A DNA stretch of 64,000 nucleotides, from assembly GCA_030706385.1 (NCBI GenBank), contig JAUZOQ010000002.1:1-64000 (forward strand). The letters are read 5' to 3'. Each line of letters opens with the position of its first letter. Positions within the stretch are counted from its first letter, which is position 1. Positions 32,489 through 41,611 of this stretch are shown in pieces. The translations under genes were made by a program, and so were the position numbers. The DNA comes from Bacteroidota bacterium (GTDB taxonomy: Bacteria; Bacteroidota; Ignavibacteria; Palsa-1295). The notes under the pieces are model-generated. The model made no database searches. It had not been told where the DNA came from and worked only from the letters and a program-made list of their open reading frames with translations.

Positions 32489-34504
32489 ATGAAAACAAGA
32501 ACAACACGTGTCCTTGTGCCGATGTTGTTGATCGCATTCACTTTCCTGATCGCACATCTTGGCAAGGCACAAAATCTGCCGATTTCTGTAACGATCAACA
32601 CGGCGCAAAATGTGAAACCGATCAGTCCGCTCATCTATGGTATCAATGCATACGTCTACGATACGGAATGGAAGACGGAAGCCGATTGGAAAGTAGGTCT
32701 TGCAAATGTAGCAAGTGGATTAAATGTTGGAGGCCGACGACTCGGTGGAAATACCATGACGAGCTACAATTGGGAAAATGGGTTCTCCAATTCCGGGACT
32801 GACTCCCATAATGAGAATAATGATTTTCAGTCGTTCATAACCGGTGCCGGTGGAGCTCCCTATTCTCCCGGCGCTGCTCTAGTGACCTTTCACGATCATT
32901 CGATCCAGTTGGGAGCATCTTCGCTTCTCGATCTCCCTTGCGCCGGATTTGTTGCTACAGATGGTGATGGAGAAGTTGTCGCAGGCGATGCTGCTCCATC
33001 GGCAAGATGGAAGGCTATCTCTTTCTCCAAACCGGGTGCGCCCGGATCATTTGCGATGTCACCCGATTTAGCCGATAATACCGTCTACATCGATGAAGAA
33101 CTGAATTTTCTCGTCACAACATTTGGCGCTGCCGGAAGCCCGCACGGAATTCCGGCGTATGAACTCGATAACGAGCCCGGTCTGTGGCATACGGCGCCGT
33201 ACCAAAACGGACTCAACGGCACGCATCCTCTTCTTCACAAGGATGAAACAACCTGTGCAGATCTATTGTCACGCAACGCTCAACTTGCATCTGCCATCAA
33301 GAGGCTTGATCCCAATGCAGCAGTATACGGACCTGCAATGTGGGGGTACCCGGAGTATTACAGTTTCTGGTCCGTCTATGACGGGCAGACTGTTCATCAG
33401 CCATCGGATTGGGGGCTTTATAATATCGAACCATATACGACCAACAACACCGGTGATGAATATCGGTACAATCACATGACCTGGGTCAATGCATATTTGG
33501 CACAAATGAAATCCGCATCAGATATTGCCGGCAAACGACTGCTGGATGTTTTTTCTGTCCATTACTACGCTCTCGATTCCGATAATCCTGCCAGCCGTGT
33601 TCAGGCACCGCGTAGTTTATGGGACCCAACATACGTAGAGAATAGCTACATTACACAAAATGGGAATGGCTTCACCGATGGTCGCGGCTTACAGTTGATC
33701 CCGAAATTGCTACAATCCATTGCGGATTTCTATCCGGATACAAAACTTGCACTCACCGAATGGGATTTTGGAGGAAGGCACGATGCCTCCGGCGTGATCG
33801 CACAGGCTGATGCGTTGGGAATATTCGGGAAATTTGGAGTCTATGCGGCAGATTACTTTTTCCCTGTTGATGACTATATTGCTGCTGCATTCAGGATCTT
33901 CCGTAATTACGACGGCAATAACTCTACCTTCGGTTCAACATCTGTCTCCGCAGAGACCTCCGATATCAGTAAGAGCTCCTCCTATGGGTCATTAGATGAC
34001 CAGGGCAATTTGCATCTCATCTATATCAATAAAGATCTTGCTCAAGGGGAAGACGTGACGATCACGATTGGTCCCGATCCAAAATGGAATCATGTTACGG
34101 CGTACTCCGTCGGCGCTGCATCATCGACGATAACGAAAATTGTGGATATGGATTTTGCCGGAGCAACTGTGAATTTCTCTTCTCCGAGTTCGGCCGTCAG
34201 CCATCTGGTATTTACCAAATCAAATTCCGTCGATCTCTCAACGCGGGTGAACCCAAATTGTCGACTTAGTCAAAATCCGTGTCTTGGATCGACAACTTTG
34301 TGCGGATCGTCTGCCGAGGCTCAATCCCTTGGCTTCGACATCTTCGATTGCCTGGGGAGATCTTGCGGCTCTCATGTCACAGAAGCGGTGCAAGGATCGT
34401 TTTCTCTTCGTATCGATGCTGAACAACTTGCTTCAGGCTCTTATACGATCGCAGGTCATCTTGGCTTAACACCATTTAGCCTGCAACTGCTCGTTTTGCA
34501 TTGA
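32489..34504 (+). CDS. Secreted glycoside hydrolase family 44 (endoglucanase/xyloglucanase-like)
   Basis: 671 residues. Signal peptide ends GKAQN. The catalytic barrel begins PISPLIYGINAY and has RLGGNTMTSYNWENG, both hallmarks of GH44. The acid/base Glu is likely in AYELDNEPGLWH (near 33170) and the nucleophile Glu in LALTEWDFG (near 33756). A beta-sandwich follows to about residue 570. The C-terminus (about 590-671) is a weak T9SS-like domain with FDIFDCLGRS and GSYTIAGHLG. Acts outside the cell on beta-1,4-glucan such as xyloglucan or carboxymethyl cellulose; exact substrate not decidable from sequence. Confidence 0.88.
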   Translation: MKTRTTRVLVPMLLIAFTFLIAHLGKAQNLPISVTINTAQNVKPISPLIYGINAYVYDTEWKTEADWKVGLANVASGLNVGGRRLGGNTMTSYNWENGFSNSGTDSHNENNDFQSFITGAGGAPYSPGAALVTFHDHSIQLGASSLLDLPCAGFVATDGDGEVVAGDAAPSARWKAISFSKPGAPGSFAMSPDLADNTVYIDEELNFLVTTFGAAGSPHGIPAYELDNEPGLWHTAPYQNGLNGTHPLLHKDETTCADLLSRNAQLASAIKRLDPNAAVYGPAMWGYPEYYSFWSVYDGQTVHQPSDWGLYNIEPYTTNNTGDEYRYNHMTWVNAYLAQMKSASDIAGKRLLDVFSVHYYALDSDNPASRVQAPRSLWDPTYVENSYITQNGNGFTDGRGLQLIPKLLQSIADFYPDTKLALTEWDFGGRHDASGVIAQADALGIFGKFGVYAADYFFPVDDYIAAAFRIFRNYDGNNSTFGSTSVSAETSDISKSSSYGSLDDQGNLHLIYINKDLAQGEDVTITIGPDPKWNHVTAYSVGAASSTITKIVDMDFAGATVNFSSPSSAVSHLVFTKSNSVDLSTRVNPNCRLSQNPCLGSTTLCGSSAEAQSLGFDIFDCLGRSCGSHVTEAVQGSFSLRIDAEQLASGSYTIAGHLGLTPFSLQLLVLH

Positions 34505-34590
34505 TCATTATAATCGCATTCCATTTTTCACAGGATCTTGGCAAATGAATCTGTAGATTTCGATTGCCGAAAATTCTTACACAACAAACA

Positions 34591-37257
34591 ATGAAACACT
34601 TCTGGAAGCCTTCTGCGATGGGGGCAATCGTTGCATTGCTCATCGCGAGCGTTATGTTACCATCCTTATCCTTCGGGCAGCTCATGTTCCGACCGAAACT
34701 GATGAACTTTGATACTACTCTTTGTGGAACAAAGAAATGCATGACACTTGTCGTAAAGGACACCGGAAAGACTTCTGTCACCATTGACACGCATGAAGCA
34801 TTCTTTACTCCGTTCGAACCCTCAGCATCGACTCCTTTCGTCTATCCCCTGACTCTTAATCCCGGAGATTCGGTGAGCTATGATATCTGTTACAGTCCTA
34901 CCTCGCCTGGAAGTTTTGATACTGTTCGCTCTGTCTTTTCTTACGATGGGACATCTAAAGATACGCTAACAATGATCGGACGCTCGACCGGATCGAATAT
35001 CTCAATAAACAACTCATCGTTGGACTATGGAGTCATTCAGTTGTTTAATGTCAGCTGCAAGACGGTTACGGTAACTAATACAGGTGATGGAACGCTAAAT
35101 TTCGATACGATCCGCAATCTGAATCCCCCATACACCGTGCAAACACAACCCCTCTCTCTTTCTCCGGGATCCAGCACCGATATTACAATCTGCTTTACCC
35201 CGGCTTTCGGAGGTCCACAGCCTGCAACGATTTGGATCGCATACTATAAATGTGGCACCATCGATAGCATTCCGATCCAACTAACCGGGCAAGGCGCGTT
35301 GCCGCCGAAAGTTTCGCTCGGACCGGTTCTGCAGATTCTTAAAGCCCCAACAGATTTTGATACGACACTATGCGGAACGACGAAATGCACAACGGCGTCG
35401 TTCACCAATACCGGAAATGCTCCGCTAACGATCACGCAATTTGGTTCGATTACCTTTCCATTTACGCTGAGCGCCAGCACGCAGGTGACTCTGCCCTTGA
35501 CGCTGCAACCGAACCAAGTGAAAACCCTCGATCTCTGTTATTCTCCATCAGTATCCCCTGCTCTTGATAGTGTCGTTATCCCTTACGTCGCTGACAATCG
35601 CGTGTCTCTATCCATCGCGATGTTATTCGACGTTAGTGGTAGCATGAGTATTCAGACAGGCACGCCTGGTGTGACACGAATTCTCGCTGCCAATTCCGGA
35701 GGAAAGGTCTTCATCGATAATTTGATCAATGATCCTAGTCGTGGAATAATTGATGAAGCCGCCGTCGTAAAATTTTCCAGCACAATTACGGTAGCACAAA
35801 CATTCACCACTGACACTGCTCTTCTAAAGAACGCAGTCCCGAAAACGGTAGGCGGCGGCACAAAGCTTTACGATGCCCTCGATACCACAGTTCTGCTCGT
35901 AAAAACACGTAACCAACCGGGACGAAGGGTGATCGTACTTCTCTCTGATGGTGATGATAATACCGGCTACGTACCCTTTCGCATCAATAATATCATTAAC
36001 AGTGCGGCGGGCGACGTTCGCATCTATACAATCGGCATCGGCAATAACCTTTCTGCCAATGGCATAAAAACTTTAACTGACATAGCAAATGGCACCGGTG
36101 GGAAAAACTATCTTACCAATAATCCGGATACCCTTGTCCAGATCTATCGGCAGATCGCAATTTCGCTCAGCTCGAATATTCCCGGTAACTTTGTTATTAA
36201 AGGGAGATCGGTTGCACCAATTCTCGAAATCGCACCAACTACTATTACTTTTGATTCAGTCAAAGTCGGGAATTCACGCTGTTCATCCCTGACACTACGA
36301 AATACCGGCGATGCGGTATTGCGGATGGACACCTTGCCGGCTTCCATAAACGGATTTTCTCTCCAGGCAACAACTCCTCTGATCATTCCACCCGGAGGAA
36401 GTGCGAATGTGACTGCATGTTTCCAGCCGACCCGTCTTCGCATTCTCGATACTGGTTTTACATTTACCGTGAATGAATGCCATCCGAGCATTCGGCTTGG
36501 TGTTCAGGGAATTGGATACGATAGCGTAATCATTGCTCTGGAAGATACGATTGTTGCGAAACCGGGAAGTGAGGTTCTTATTCCGATTCATCTGCGCTCG
36601 AAGATCCCTGCAGAGTATGATGTGAAAAGCCTGGAGATCACTCTCGGCCATAATAAGACGATGCTCTACCCTGAAACTCCCGCAGCTTCGACAACATCGA
36701 CTGCCACTGCACCTTTCCTTACCGAGTCAGTGGCGAATGTATTCGACGCTTCGACTTCCGGATCTACCAATTCCTATGTTCTTTCAGGCAATGCTATTGC
36801 CTCTTTATCCAGCGATACCGTACTCGTTCGCCTCCGTTTCATGGCCTTACTTGGAAATGCTGTGTCAACTCCGCTCTCGATTGTCTCTGCAAAATTTGCT
36901 GACGGAAATCCGAAGGTCGGTATTGTCTCATCAGGAATTTTCTCCATTGATAGTCTCTGCTATCTTAATAAACGCTTGATAGACGCAAGTGCCCGGATAC
37001 GCGGAGCCTTCGATATTCATATCGGGCAAGATCCATCAACTGTCTATCTTGGATTCACCTTGCCGGTCGCCGATCTAACATCGATAACAATTTTTAATCA
37101 GATCGGACAAATTGTCTACTCACCGGATCCATCACTTATGCCTGCAGGGCAAAATAGAGCCGTTATTGACTCGCGTTCACTGGGTAGTGGCTTATACTTC
37201 ATAAAGGTTCAATCGGGTGGACAGATGGATAATGTCTCATTTTTTATTCGCAAATAA
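34591..37257 (+). CDS. Secreted VWA-domain protein with cysteine-paired repeats and T9SS sorting domain
   Basis: 888 residues from ATG 34591 (an upstream TTG at 34564 is less likely). Signal peptide ends LSFGQ. Four choice-of-anchor/ASH-like Ig repeats carry a recurrent pair CGTxxC followed by VxNTG, and a late Cys in ICxxP, suggesting a disulfide per repeat. A von Willebrand A domain between repeats 3 and 4 has an intact metal site: DVSGSM, a Thr in GGGTKLYDAL and LLSDGDD. A cohesin-like segment precedes a T9SS domain (GLYFIKVQSGG). Probably a surface adhesin or matrix protein. Confidence 0.88.
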   Translation: MKHFWKPSAMGAIVALLIASVMLPSLSFGQLMFRPKLMNFDTTLCGTKKCMTLVVKDTGKTSVTIDTHEAFFTPFEPSASTPFVYPLTLNPGDSVSYDICYSPTSPGSFDTVRSVFSYDGTSKDTLTMIGRSTGSNISINNSSLDYGVIQLFNVSCKTVTVTNTGDGTLNFDTIRNLNPPYTVQTQPLSLSPGSSTDITICFTPAFGGPQPATIWIAYYKCGTIDSIPIQLTGQGALPPKVSLGPVLQILKAPTDFDTTLCGTTKCTTASFTNTGNAPLTITQFGSITFPFTLSASTQVTLPLTLQPNQVKTLDLCYSPSVSPALDSVVIPYVADNRVSLSIAMLFDVSGSMSIQTGTPGVTRILAANSGGKVFIDNLINDPSRGIIDEAAVVKFSSTITVAQTFTTDTALLKNAVPKTVGGGTKLYDALDTTVLLVKTRNQPGRRVIVLLSDGDDNTGYVPFRINNIINSAAGDVRIYTIGIGNNLSANGIKTLTDIANGTGGKNYLTNNPDTLVQIYRQIAISLSSNIPGNFVIKGRSVAPILEIAPTTITFDSVKVGNSRCSSLTLRNTGDAVLRMDTLPASINGFSLQATTPLIIPPGGSANVTACFQPTRLRILDTGFTFTVNECHPSIRLGVQGIGYDSVIIALEDTIVAKPGSEVLIPIHLRSKIPAEYDVKSLEITLGHNKTMLYPETPAASTTSTATAPFLTESVANVFDASTSGSTNSYVLSGNAIASLSSDTVLVRLRFMALLGNAVSTPLSIVSAKFADGNPKVGIVSSGIFSIDSLCYLNKRLIDASARIRGAFDIHIGQDPSTVYLGFTLPVADLTSITIFNQIGQIVYSPDPSLMPAGQNRAVIDSRSLGSGLYFIKVQSGGQMDNVSFFIRK

Positions 37258-37269
37258 GAGAGCATAACC

Positions 37270-38085
37270 ATGAAAAGAAATATCATTCTGAATATCGCTC
37301 TTGCATTGTTGCTTCAGTCAGCCATCTGTTTAGGACAATCAGCAGTCCCGGGCTCCATGCAAAATGGCAGTGTGGGATCCTCGAAGCAAATTCGCGATAT
37401 GATTCTTGATCCTGAGCCTCATAGCGGATGGCTTCTCGGGATCTTCGGAGGCATGGATTACAATATGCATCATGGTGGATTCGCTACAACGGAGGGGTCG
37501 ATTATTTGCTGCGTTGCAAGTGATGGGACCGGCACCGGCGCTGCGTTAGGAGCCAAAGCTTTTATCCCGCTATCGGACGAGATTTCTCTGACGCCTCGAA
37601 TCATATATGAAGGACGGAATGGTACGTTCAGTGCTAGTCCTGAAACCTACCCTATACTGGGACAAAATAATACGCAGGAAAATGTAATACTGACCAAACA
37701 ATTTAAGGCAAGTATCGCAACTGTAGGAGCCGATCTGTTTCTTGCATGGAAAATAACGGACAACGGACTTTATCTTGCCGGCGGTCCTTCCGTCGCAACG
37801 ATCGTCTCGAAACATTTTATCCAAAGCGAACATGTGGAATCTCCGAGCGGTGTTACTTATCTTGGCGGCTCACCGGATGCGACCGTTCTCGATTCCGACC
37901 TCGATATTACCAAATCCGTCCAAGTATTAATAAAACTTGGCATTGGTTATCAAATCCAAGTATCCGATCACTTCACTCTCAATCCTGAAGCACTGTACGG
38001 AATACCACTCACAAAATTTTCTAAGACGTACGATTGGGCAGGAAGCGCACTACAATTCACACTCGGAATTCTCTATTCAATATGA
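37270..38085 (+). CDS. Outer-membrane beta-barrel protein, PorT-like size
   Basis: 271 residues. Signal peptide ends CLGQS. Mature part has alternating strands (GWLLGIFGGMDYNMHHGG, SLTPRIIYEGRNGTF, DLFLAWKITDNGLYLAGGP) and ends TLGILYSI, consistent with an outer-membrane barrel of the general PorT/OmpW-like size. Starts 13 bp after the VWA gene and overlaps the next gene by 4 bp, so the three form an operon. May assist export or surface anchoring of the VWA protein; that is inference. Confidence 0.78.
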   Translation: MKRNIILNIALALLLQSAICLGQSAVPGSMQNGSVGSSKQIRDMILDPEPHSGWLLGIFGGMDYNMHHGGFATTEGSIICCVASDGTGTGAALGAKAFIPLSDEISLTPRIIYEGRNGTFSASPETYPILGQNNTQENVILTKQFKASIATVGADLFLAWKITDNGLYLAGGPSVATIVSKHFIQSEHVESPSGVTYLGGSPDATVLDSDLDITKSVQVLIKLGIGYQIQVSDHFTLNPEALYGIPLTKFSKTYDWAGSALQFTLGILYSI

Positions 38086-39869
38086 CGTACAAAATCTTTT
38101 CCGCAATTCTTTTTCTATCCGCAGCAACGGCATCGTTTGCTCAGGATTTTGCGAAGTACCCGATAGTCGTAACTCCGATTCCCGGTAATATCAATACTTC
38201 TGGCAATGATTACGCGCCTGTGATCGGACCCGATAGATCCGTTCTCTTTACTTCGTTCGAGCGCAATGGCGAGGGATCGGCTACAGGTCAATACTCTGGG
38301 AAACCTGATGGTAATGTCTCTGCTCTTACTATCGACGGCACTTCTATTGAAGGTGCTATGAGTATTGCTGCCGATGGAAAAACTGTCGTTTTCGCTGCTC
38401 ATCGTAGTGATGCAATCGGCGATGCTGATCTCTACATCGGAGAACTTTCAGGCACGAAGATCATCAACGTCGCTAATCTCGGACCAAAGATCAACACGAA
38501 AGGATGGGAGTCGCATCCTTGTATATCCAGTGACGGTTCGGTAATCTACTTTTCATCCGATCGCAAGGGCGGGTATGGAAGAACTGATATATGGATGACA
38601 AAACGTGATGGAGCAGGTTTCTGGGGCGAACCCGTGAACCTCGGACCATCTGTCAATACCTCAAAGGATGAGCGCTCGCCCTTTATTACACCTGATGGAG
38701 GGACGTTGTATTTTTCAAGTAAAGGACATCATGGAAATGGCGGCTACGATGTATTCATGTCCATGAAGAAGGGTGCAACTTGGAGTGATGCAGTAAATCT
38801 TGGTCCGGTGATCAATAGCGATCGTGATGAATTATTTTTCTATGCGCCGAAATCATCAGGTACATTCTATTTCTCTTCTTCGAGAGAGGGGGGCAAAGGA
38901 GGCCTTGACATTTATTCCGGTACTCCCAATATCTATGGAAGCGGAATGACCCGGCTCGTTATCTCATTCATCGATTCTGCATCTTCCGCGCCTCTTCCGG
39001 GAATAGTGACCATTACCGATCTTGAAAGTGGCAGCGTCATTGCGTCGTTAGCGAGTGATGCAACGCAAGATAGTGTCGAGTATATTGTCCCCGCGGGAAG
39101 ATCGTACCGCCTCGACGCACAGGTTCGCGATATTAATAAATCCGCCATGATCGCAAAGACGGAGGCAAATATCGATCTCCATGAGCGGATCGTTTTTGGT
39201 AATATTACTCTGAAGACCGTGGATTTTGGAAAATACGATATTCCGTTCTTCGTCTCCGGCTATTACAGGCCGAATACTTCATCTTCGCTCGCTGAATTAT
39301 TGGCGCGCCGAGAGACCGATCTCAAGCAAGCGACATATATCGAAGAGATTCATCCGGGTTCGAAGCGATATGAAGAATATGCTTCCTATGCTCAAACTGT
39401 CTCTTCGCTTTTTTCAACGCTTTCTACGTCGTGCCTGGAAGATATTCTTCCACAATTTGTTTCAAAAGGATTGCCCTCTGAAGTCATTGAATTCAGGATC
39501 ACCGGCTATGCCGATCCTAATCCTATCCACGGATCGTATCTTGAGGACCGCGCTGTCAGCTTCGTGGATTCTGCCGGCAACCGCATCACTCTCCAATCCG
39601 GAGAAGCCCTCGATAATACGAAACTCTCCGGGCTTCGGGCAGTCTATTCGGCTACTTTCCTTGATTCCCTCATGACGGAGGCGACAAAGTTGCGTCACAA
39701 CGAATACAACGATCTCAAGGATGAAAAGAAGATTGTTTTCAGATGTGTTGCCGGTGGTGTAAGTTCCGGAGCCGATCAGATGGCGGCAAAGCGTAGAATT
39801 CTTGTGGAAGTAATCAGACGCCAGCGAATGATAACGGATGATGATAAGGGATCGATAGGGATGAGGTGA
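38082..39869 (+). CDS. PD40 beta-propeller protein with divergent OmpA-like C-terminus
   Basis: 595 residues from ATG 38082 (ATGA overlap with the previous stop; a frame extension to 38034 would run into the previous gene). Signal peptide ends ASFAQ. Residues about 25-290 hold PD40 blades (HPCISSDGSVIYFSSDRKGGYG, SPFITPDGGTLYFSSKG, with DIW/DVF after each). A carboxypeptidase-regulatory-like domain follows. The last about 130 residues resemble OmpA weakly: FRITGYADPNP and NTKLSGLRAVYSATFLD in place of the usual GHTD and LSxxRA motifs. Architecture recalls PorE of the T9SS. Compare the clearer PD40-OmpA protein at 58250. Confidence 0.78.
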   Translation: MTYKIFSAILFLSAATASFAQDFAKYPIVVTPIPGNINTSGNDYAPVIGPDRSVLFTSFERNGEGSATGQYSGKPDGNVSALTIDGTSIEGAMSIAADGKTVVFAAHRSDAIGDADLYIGELSGTKIINVANLGPKINTKGWESHPCISSDGSVIYFSSDRKGGYGRTDIWMTKRDGAGFWGEPVNLGPSVNTSKDERSPFITPDGGTLYFSSKGHHGNGGYDVFMSMKKGATWSDAVNLGPVINSDRDELFFYAPKSSGTFYFSSSREGGKGGLDIYSGTPNIYGSGMTRLVISFIDSASSAPLPGIVTITDLESGSVIASLASDATQDSVEYIVPAGRSYRLDAQVRDINKSAMIAKTEANIDLHERIVFGNITLKTVDFGKYDIPFFVSGYYRPNTSSSLAELLARRETDLKQATYIEEIHPGSKRYEEYASYAQTVSSLFSTLSTSCLEDILPQFVSKGLPSEVIEFRITGYADPNPIHGSYLEDRAVSFVDSAGNRITLQSGEALDNTKLSGLRAVYSATFLDSLMTEATKLRHNEYNDLKDEKKIVFRCVAGGVSSGADQMAAKRRILVEVIRRQRMITDDDKGSIGMR

Positions 39870-40106
39870 GCTATCTTCTCCCTCGGGCCTCCGACCGCAT
39901 TAGTGGGGCTGGGGCTATCGGCACATTCTGTGTCTGTTTCGATGCCACTTGCCTCGTCTCGAAAATGGAACACACCGATCTCACTGCTCGTGGGAAAGAA
40001 TATGTTTCCCCGTATAGTCATCGTTCTGTACGCAATTCTTGGATTCCTAAACAAACCCGCAACACATTTCTTCAAAAAGTGTAAATCCGAATGCGGCTGG
40101 GAAACG

Positions 40107-40114
40107 TATATTTG
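40107..40114 (+). promoter_or_regulatory. -7 element TATATTTG for OmpA paralog 3
   Basis: Matches TAnnTTTG; start expected near 40121, giving a leader of about 130 nt. The rest of the gene-free stretch 39870-40248 shows no gene I believe in. Confidence 0.5.
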
Positions 40115-40248
40115 TAATGAAATTCAGGAGTTATCCCCAACGATCTTCTCTCCTATCACTCCTGTCAACCCAACGACCACCACTCTCTCCACGAGGTGTT
40201 CAATAAGTTAGCAGAACCTTCCCCGTTATTTATTAAGAAAGTACCACA

Positions 40249-41487
40249 ATGAAAAATCATCTAGTCGCAGAACAGATGCAGTTCGCTTCAATTTCTATGT
40301 TTGTTTCACGAACCATATCGAAGTGGCTTCGCCGAAGAATATTTCCCATTTTGATTGTCATCGCCTCGATTCTTACTTCGCTCAGTACTTCTTCTGCGCA
40401 GGTTGTCGAAGGCAGGATTTCCTTCGGTTTTGATGGCGGCGGAAATAAATATTGGGGAAACTTCACCGATAACCTTTTTGGATTTTCCGGTGATGTCTTT
40501 ATTCGGTGGAATATTGAGGATTGGCTTTCACTACATGCCTCCTATAATGGCGGCTTATTACGATTCAAAGCCACACCAACTGAGCCGGGTGCAGGCCTCG
40601 GAACAGTCAACCACACACGGCATGGCGGCTGGGAGCTCATGGCTTCGTACAATGTCTTTCCGGAAGAAACCTATGTCCCCTATTTTATCGGCGGTCTGGA
40701 ATTACTGAACTTCGAACCAAAAGACGCGAATAATAACTCACTGCCGAACAACGCTGCACAAGCCTATAGCAAGAATGTTCTCGGAGGAGTGCTTGGTGTT
40801 GGATTTGAAATGTATATCTCGGATAAAGTTACGTTCAACGGAAAAGGATTACTGCATTTGACCGGCACAGATTGGATCGATGATTATTCAAATCCAAACG
40901 ATTTCAGACAGGATGTCTTCCTGACTTTCGGACTCGGCTTCAGCTATTATATTTTCGCTCCTCCTCTGCCGGCGAAGACTGAAGTGGTTACGCCGCCTTC
41001 CAGCACAACAAATATTACGAATATCTACACTACCAATATCGTTAAAGGCGATACGGTCGTCGTGAGAGAAACCGATACGGTATATAAGGAGAAGGTTTTG
41101 AAGGGGACAATCTATAACTTCCCAGGAACACTCTTCATCGTCAATACCGATGAGTTCAACACGAATATGCCTGGTAATATGCAGAACCTTCATAATATCA
41201 GAACGCTTGTGAACCAGTGTCCCGAGTTAAAGGTCGAGATCCAGGGACATGCCAGCCATGAAGGTACAGTCGCCAGGAATCAGGAACTATCCGATATGCG
41301 TGCGCGGAAAATCAAAGCCTGGCTGATCGAGCAGGGAGTCGATCCCAACAAGATTGTCGGGACGGTGGGTTTAGGTACAAGCGACGATGCAGTGATCGAG
41401 CCTACGAACTCAACACCGGCCCAACTCGAAGCAGCTCGCATCCTGAATAGACGTATTTCAATTAAGGTCGTAGAAGGCTGCCACTGA
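40249..41487 (+). CDS. OmpA-family outer-membrane protein, paralog 3
   Basis: 412 residues, same plan as paralogs 1 and 2 and closest to paralog 2: a long N-terminal region with a signal peptide ending TSSAQV (near residue 50), barrel from GRISFGFDGGGNKYWGNFTD, linker TNITNIYTTNIVKGDT and OmpA domain (VEIQGHASHEGTVARNQELS, NRRISIKVVEGC). The extra 25 residues before the hydrophobic core suggest that a later start (for example ATG 40273 or 40285) could be the real one. Perfect terminator at 41510. Confidence 0.92.
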   Translation: MKNHLVAEQMQFASISMFVSRTISKWLRRRIFPILIVIASILTSLSTSSAQVVEGRISFGFDGGGNKYWGNFTDNLFGFSGDVFIRWNIEDWLSLHASYNGGLLRFKATPTEPGAGLGTVNHTRHGGWELMASYNVFPEETYVPYFIGGLELLNFEPKDANNNSLPNNAAQAYSKNVLGGVLGVGFEMYISDKVTFNGKGLLHLTGTDWIDDYSNPNDFRQDVFLTFGLGFSYYIFAPPLPAKTEVVTPPSSTTNITNIYTTNIVKGDTVVVRETDTVYKEKVLKGTIYNFPGTLFIVNTDEFNTNMPGNMQNLHNIRTLVNQCPELKVEIQGHASHEGTVARNQELSDMRARKIKAWLIEQGVDPNKIVGTVGLGTSDDAVIEPTNSTPAQLEAARILNRRISIKVVEGCH

Positions 41488-41509
41488 GCTGCCGGAGCGT
41501 TTCAAAAGG

Positions 41510-41538
41510 AAGGGCAATGATCCGTCATTGCCCTTTTT
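41510..41538 (+). terminator. Intrinsic terminator
   Basis: Stem AAGGGCAATGA/TCATTGCCCTT with TCCG loop and a T7 tail. Confidence 0.92.
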
Positions 41539-41611
41539 TTGTGCTTCTGAAAGCAAAGCCGTTTGCGAGCAGACTTTTCAGCGGGGGCTATAAAAATACT
41601 TCAAGGTTATA

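Noticed and set aside
39903..40211. A 102-codon plus-strand frame between the PD40 gene and OmpA paralog 3
   Set aside because: Biased, unrecognisable translation that overlaps a clear TAnnTTTG promoter; better read as intergenic.
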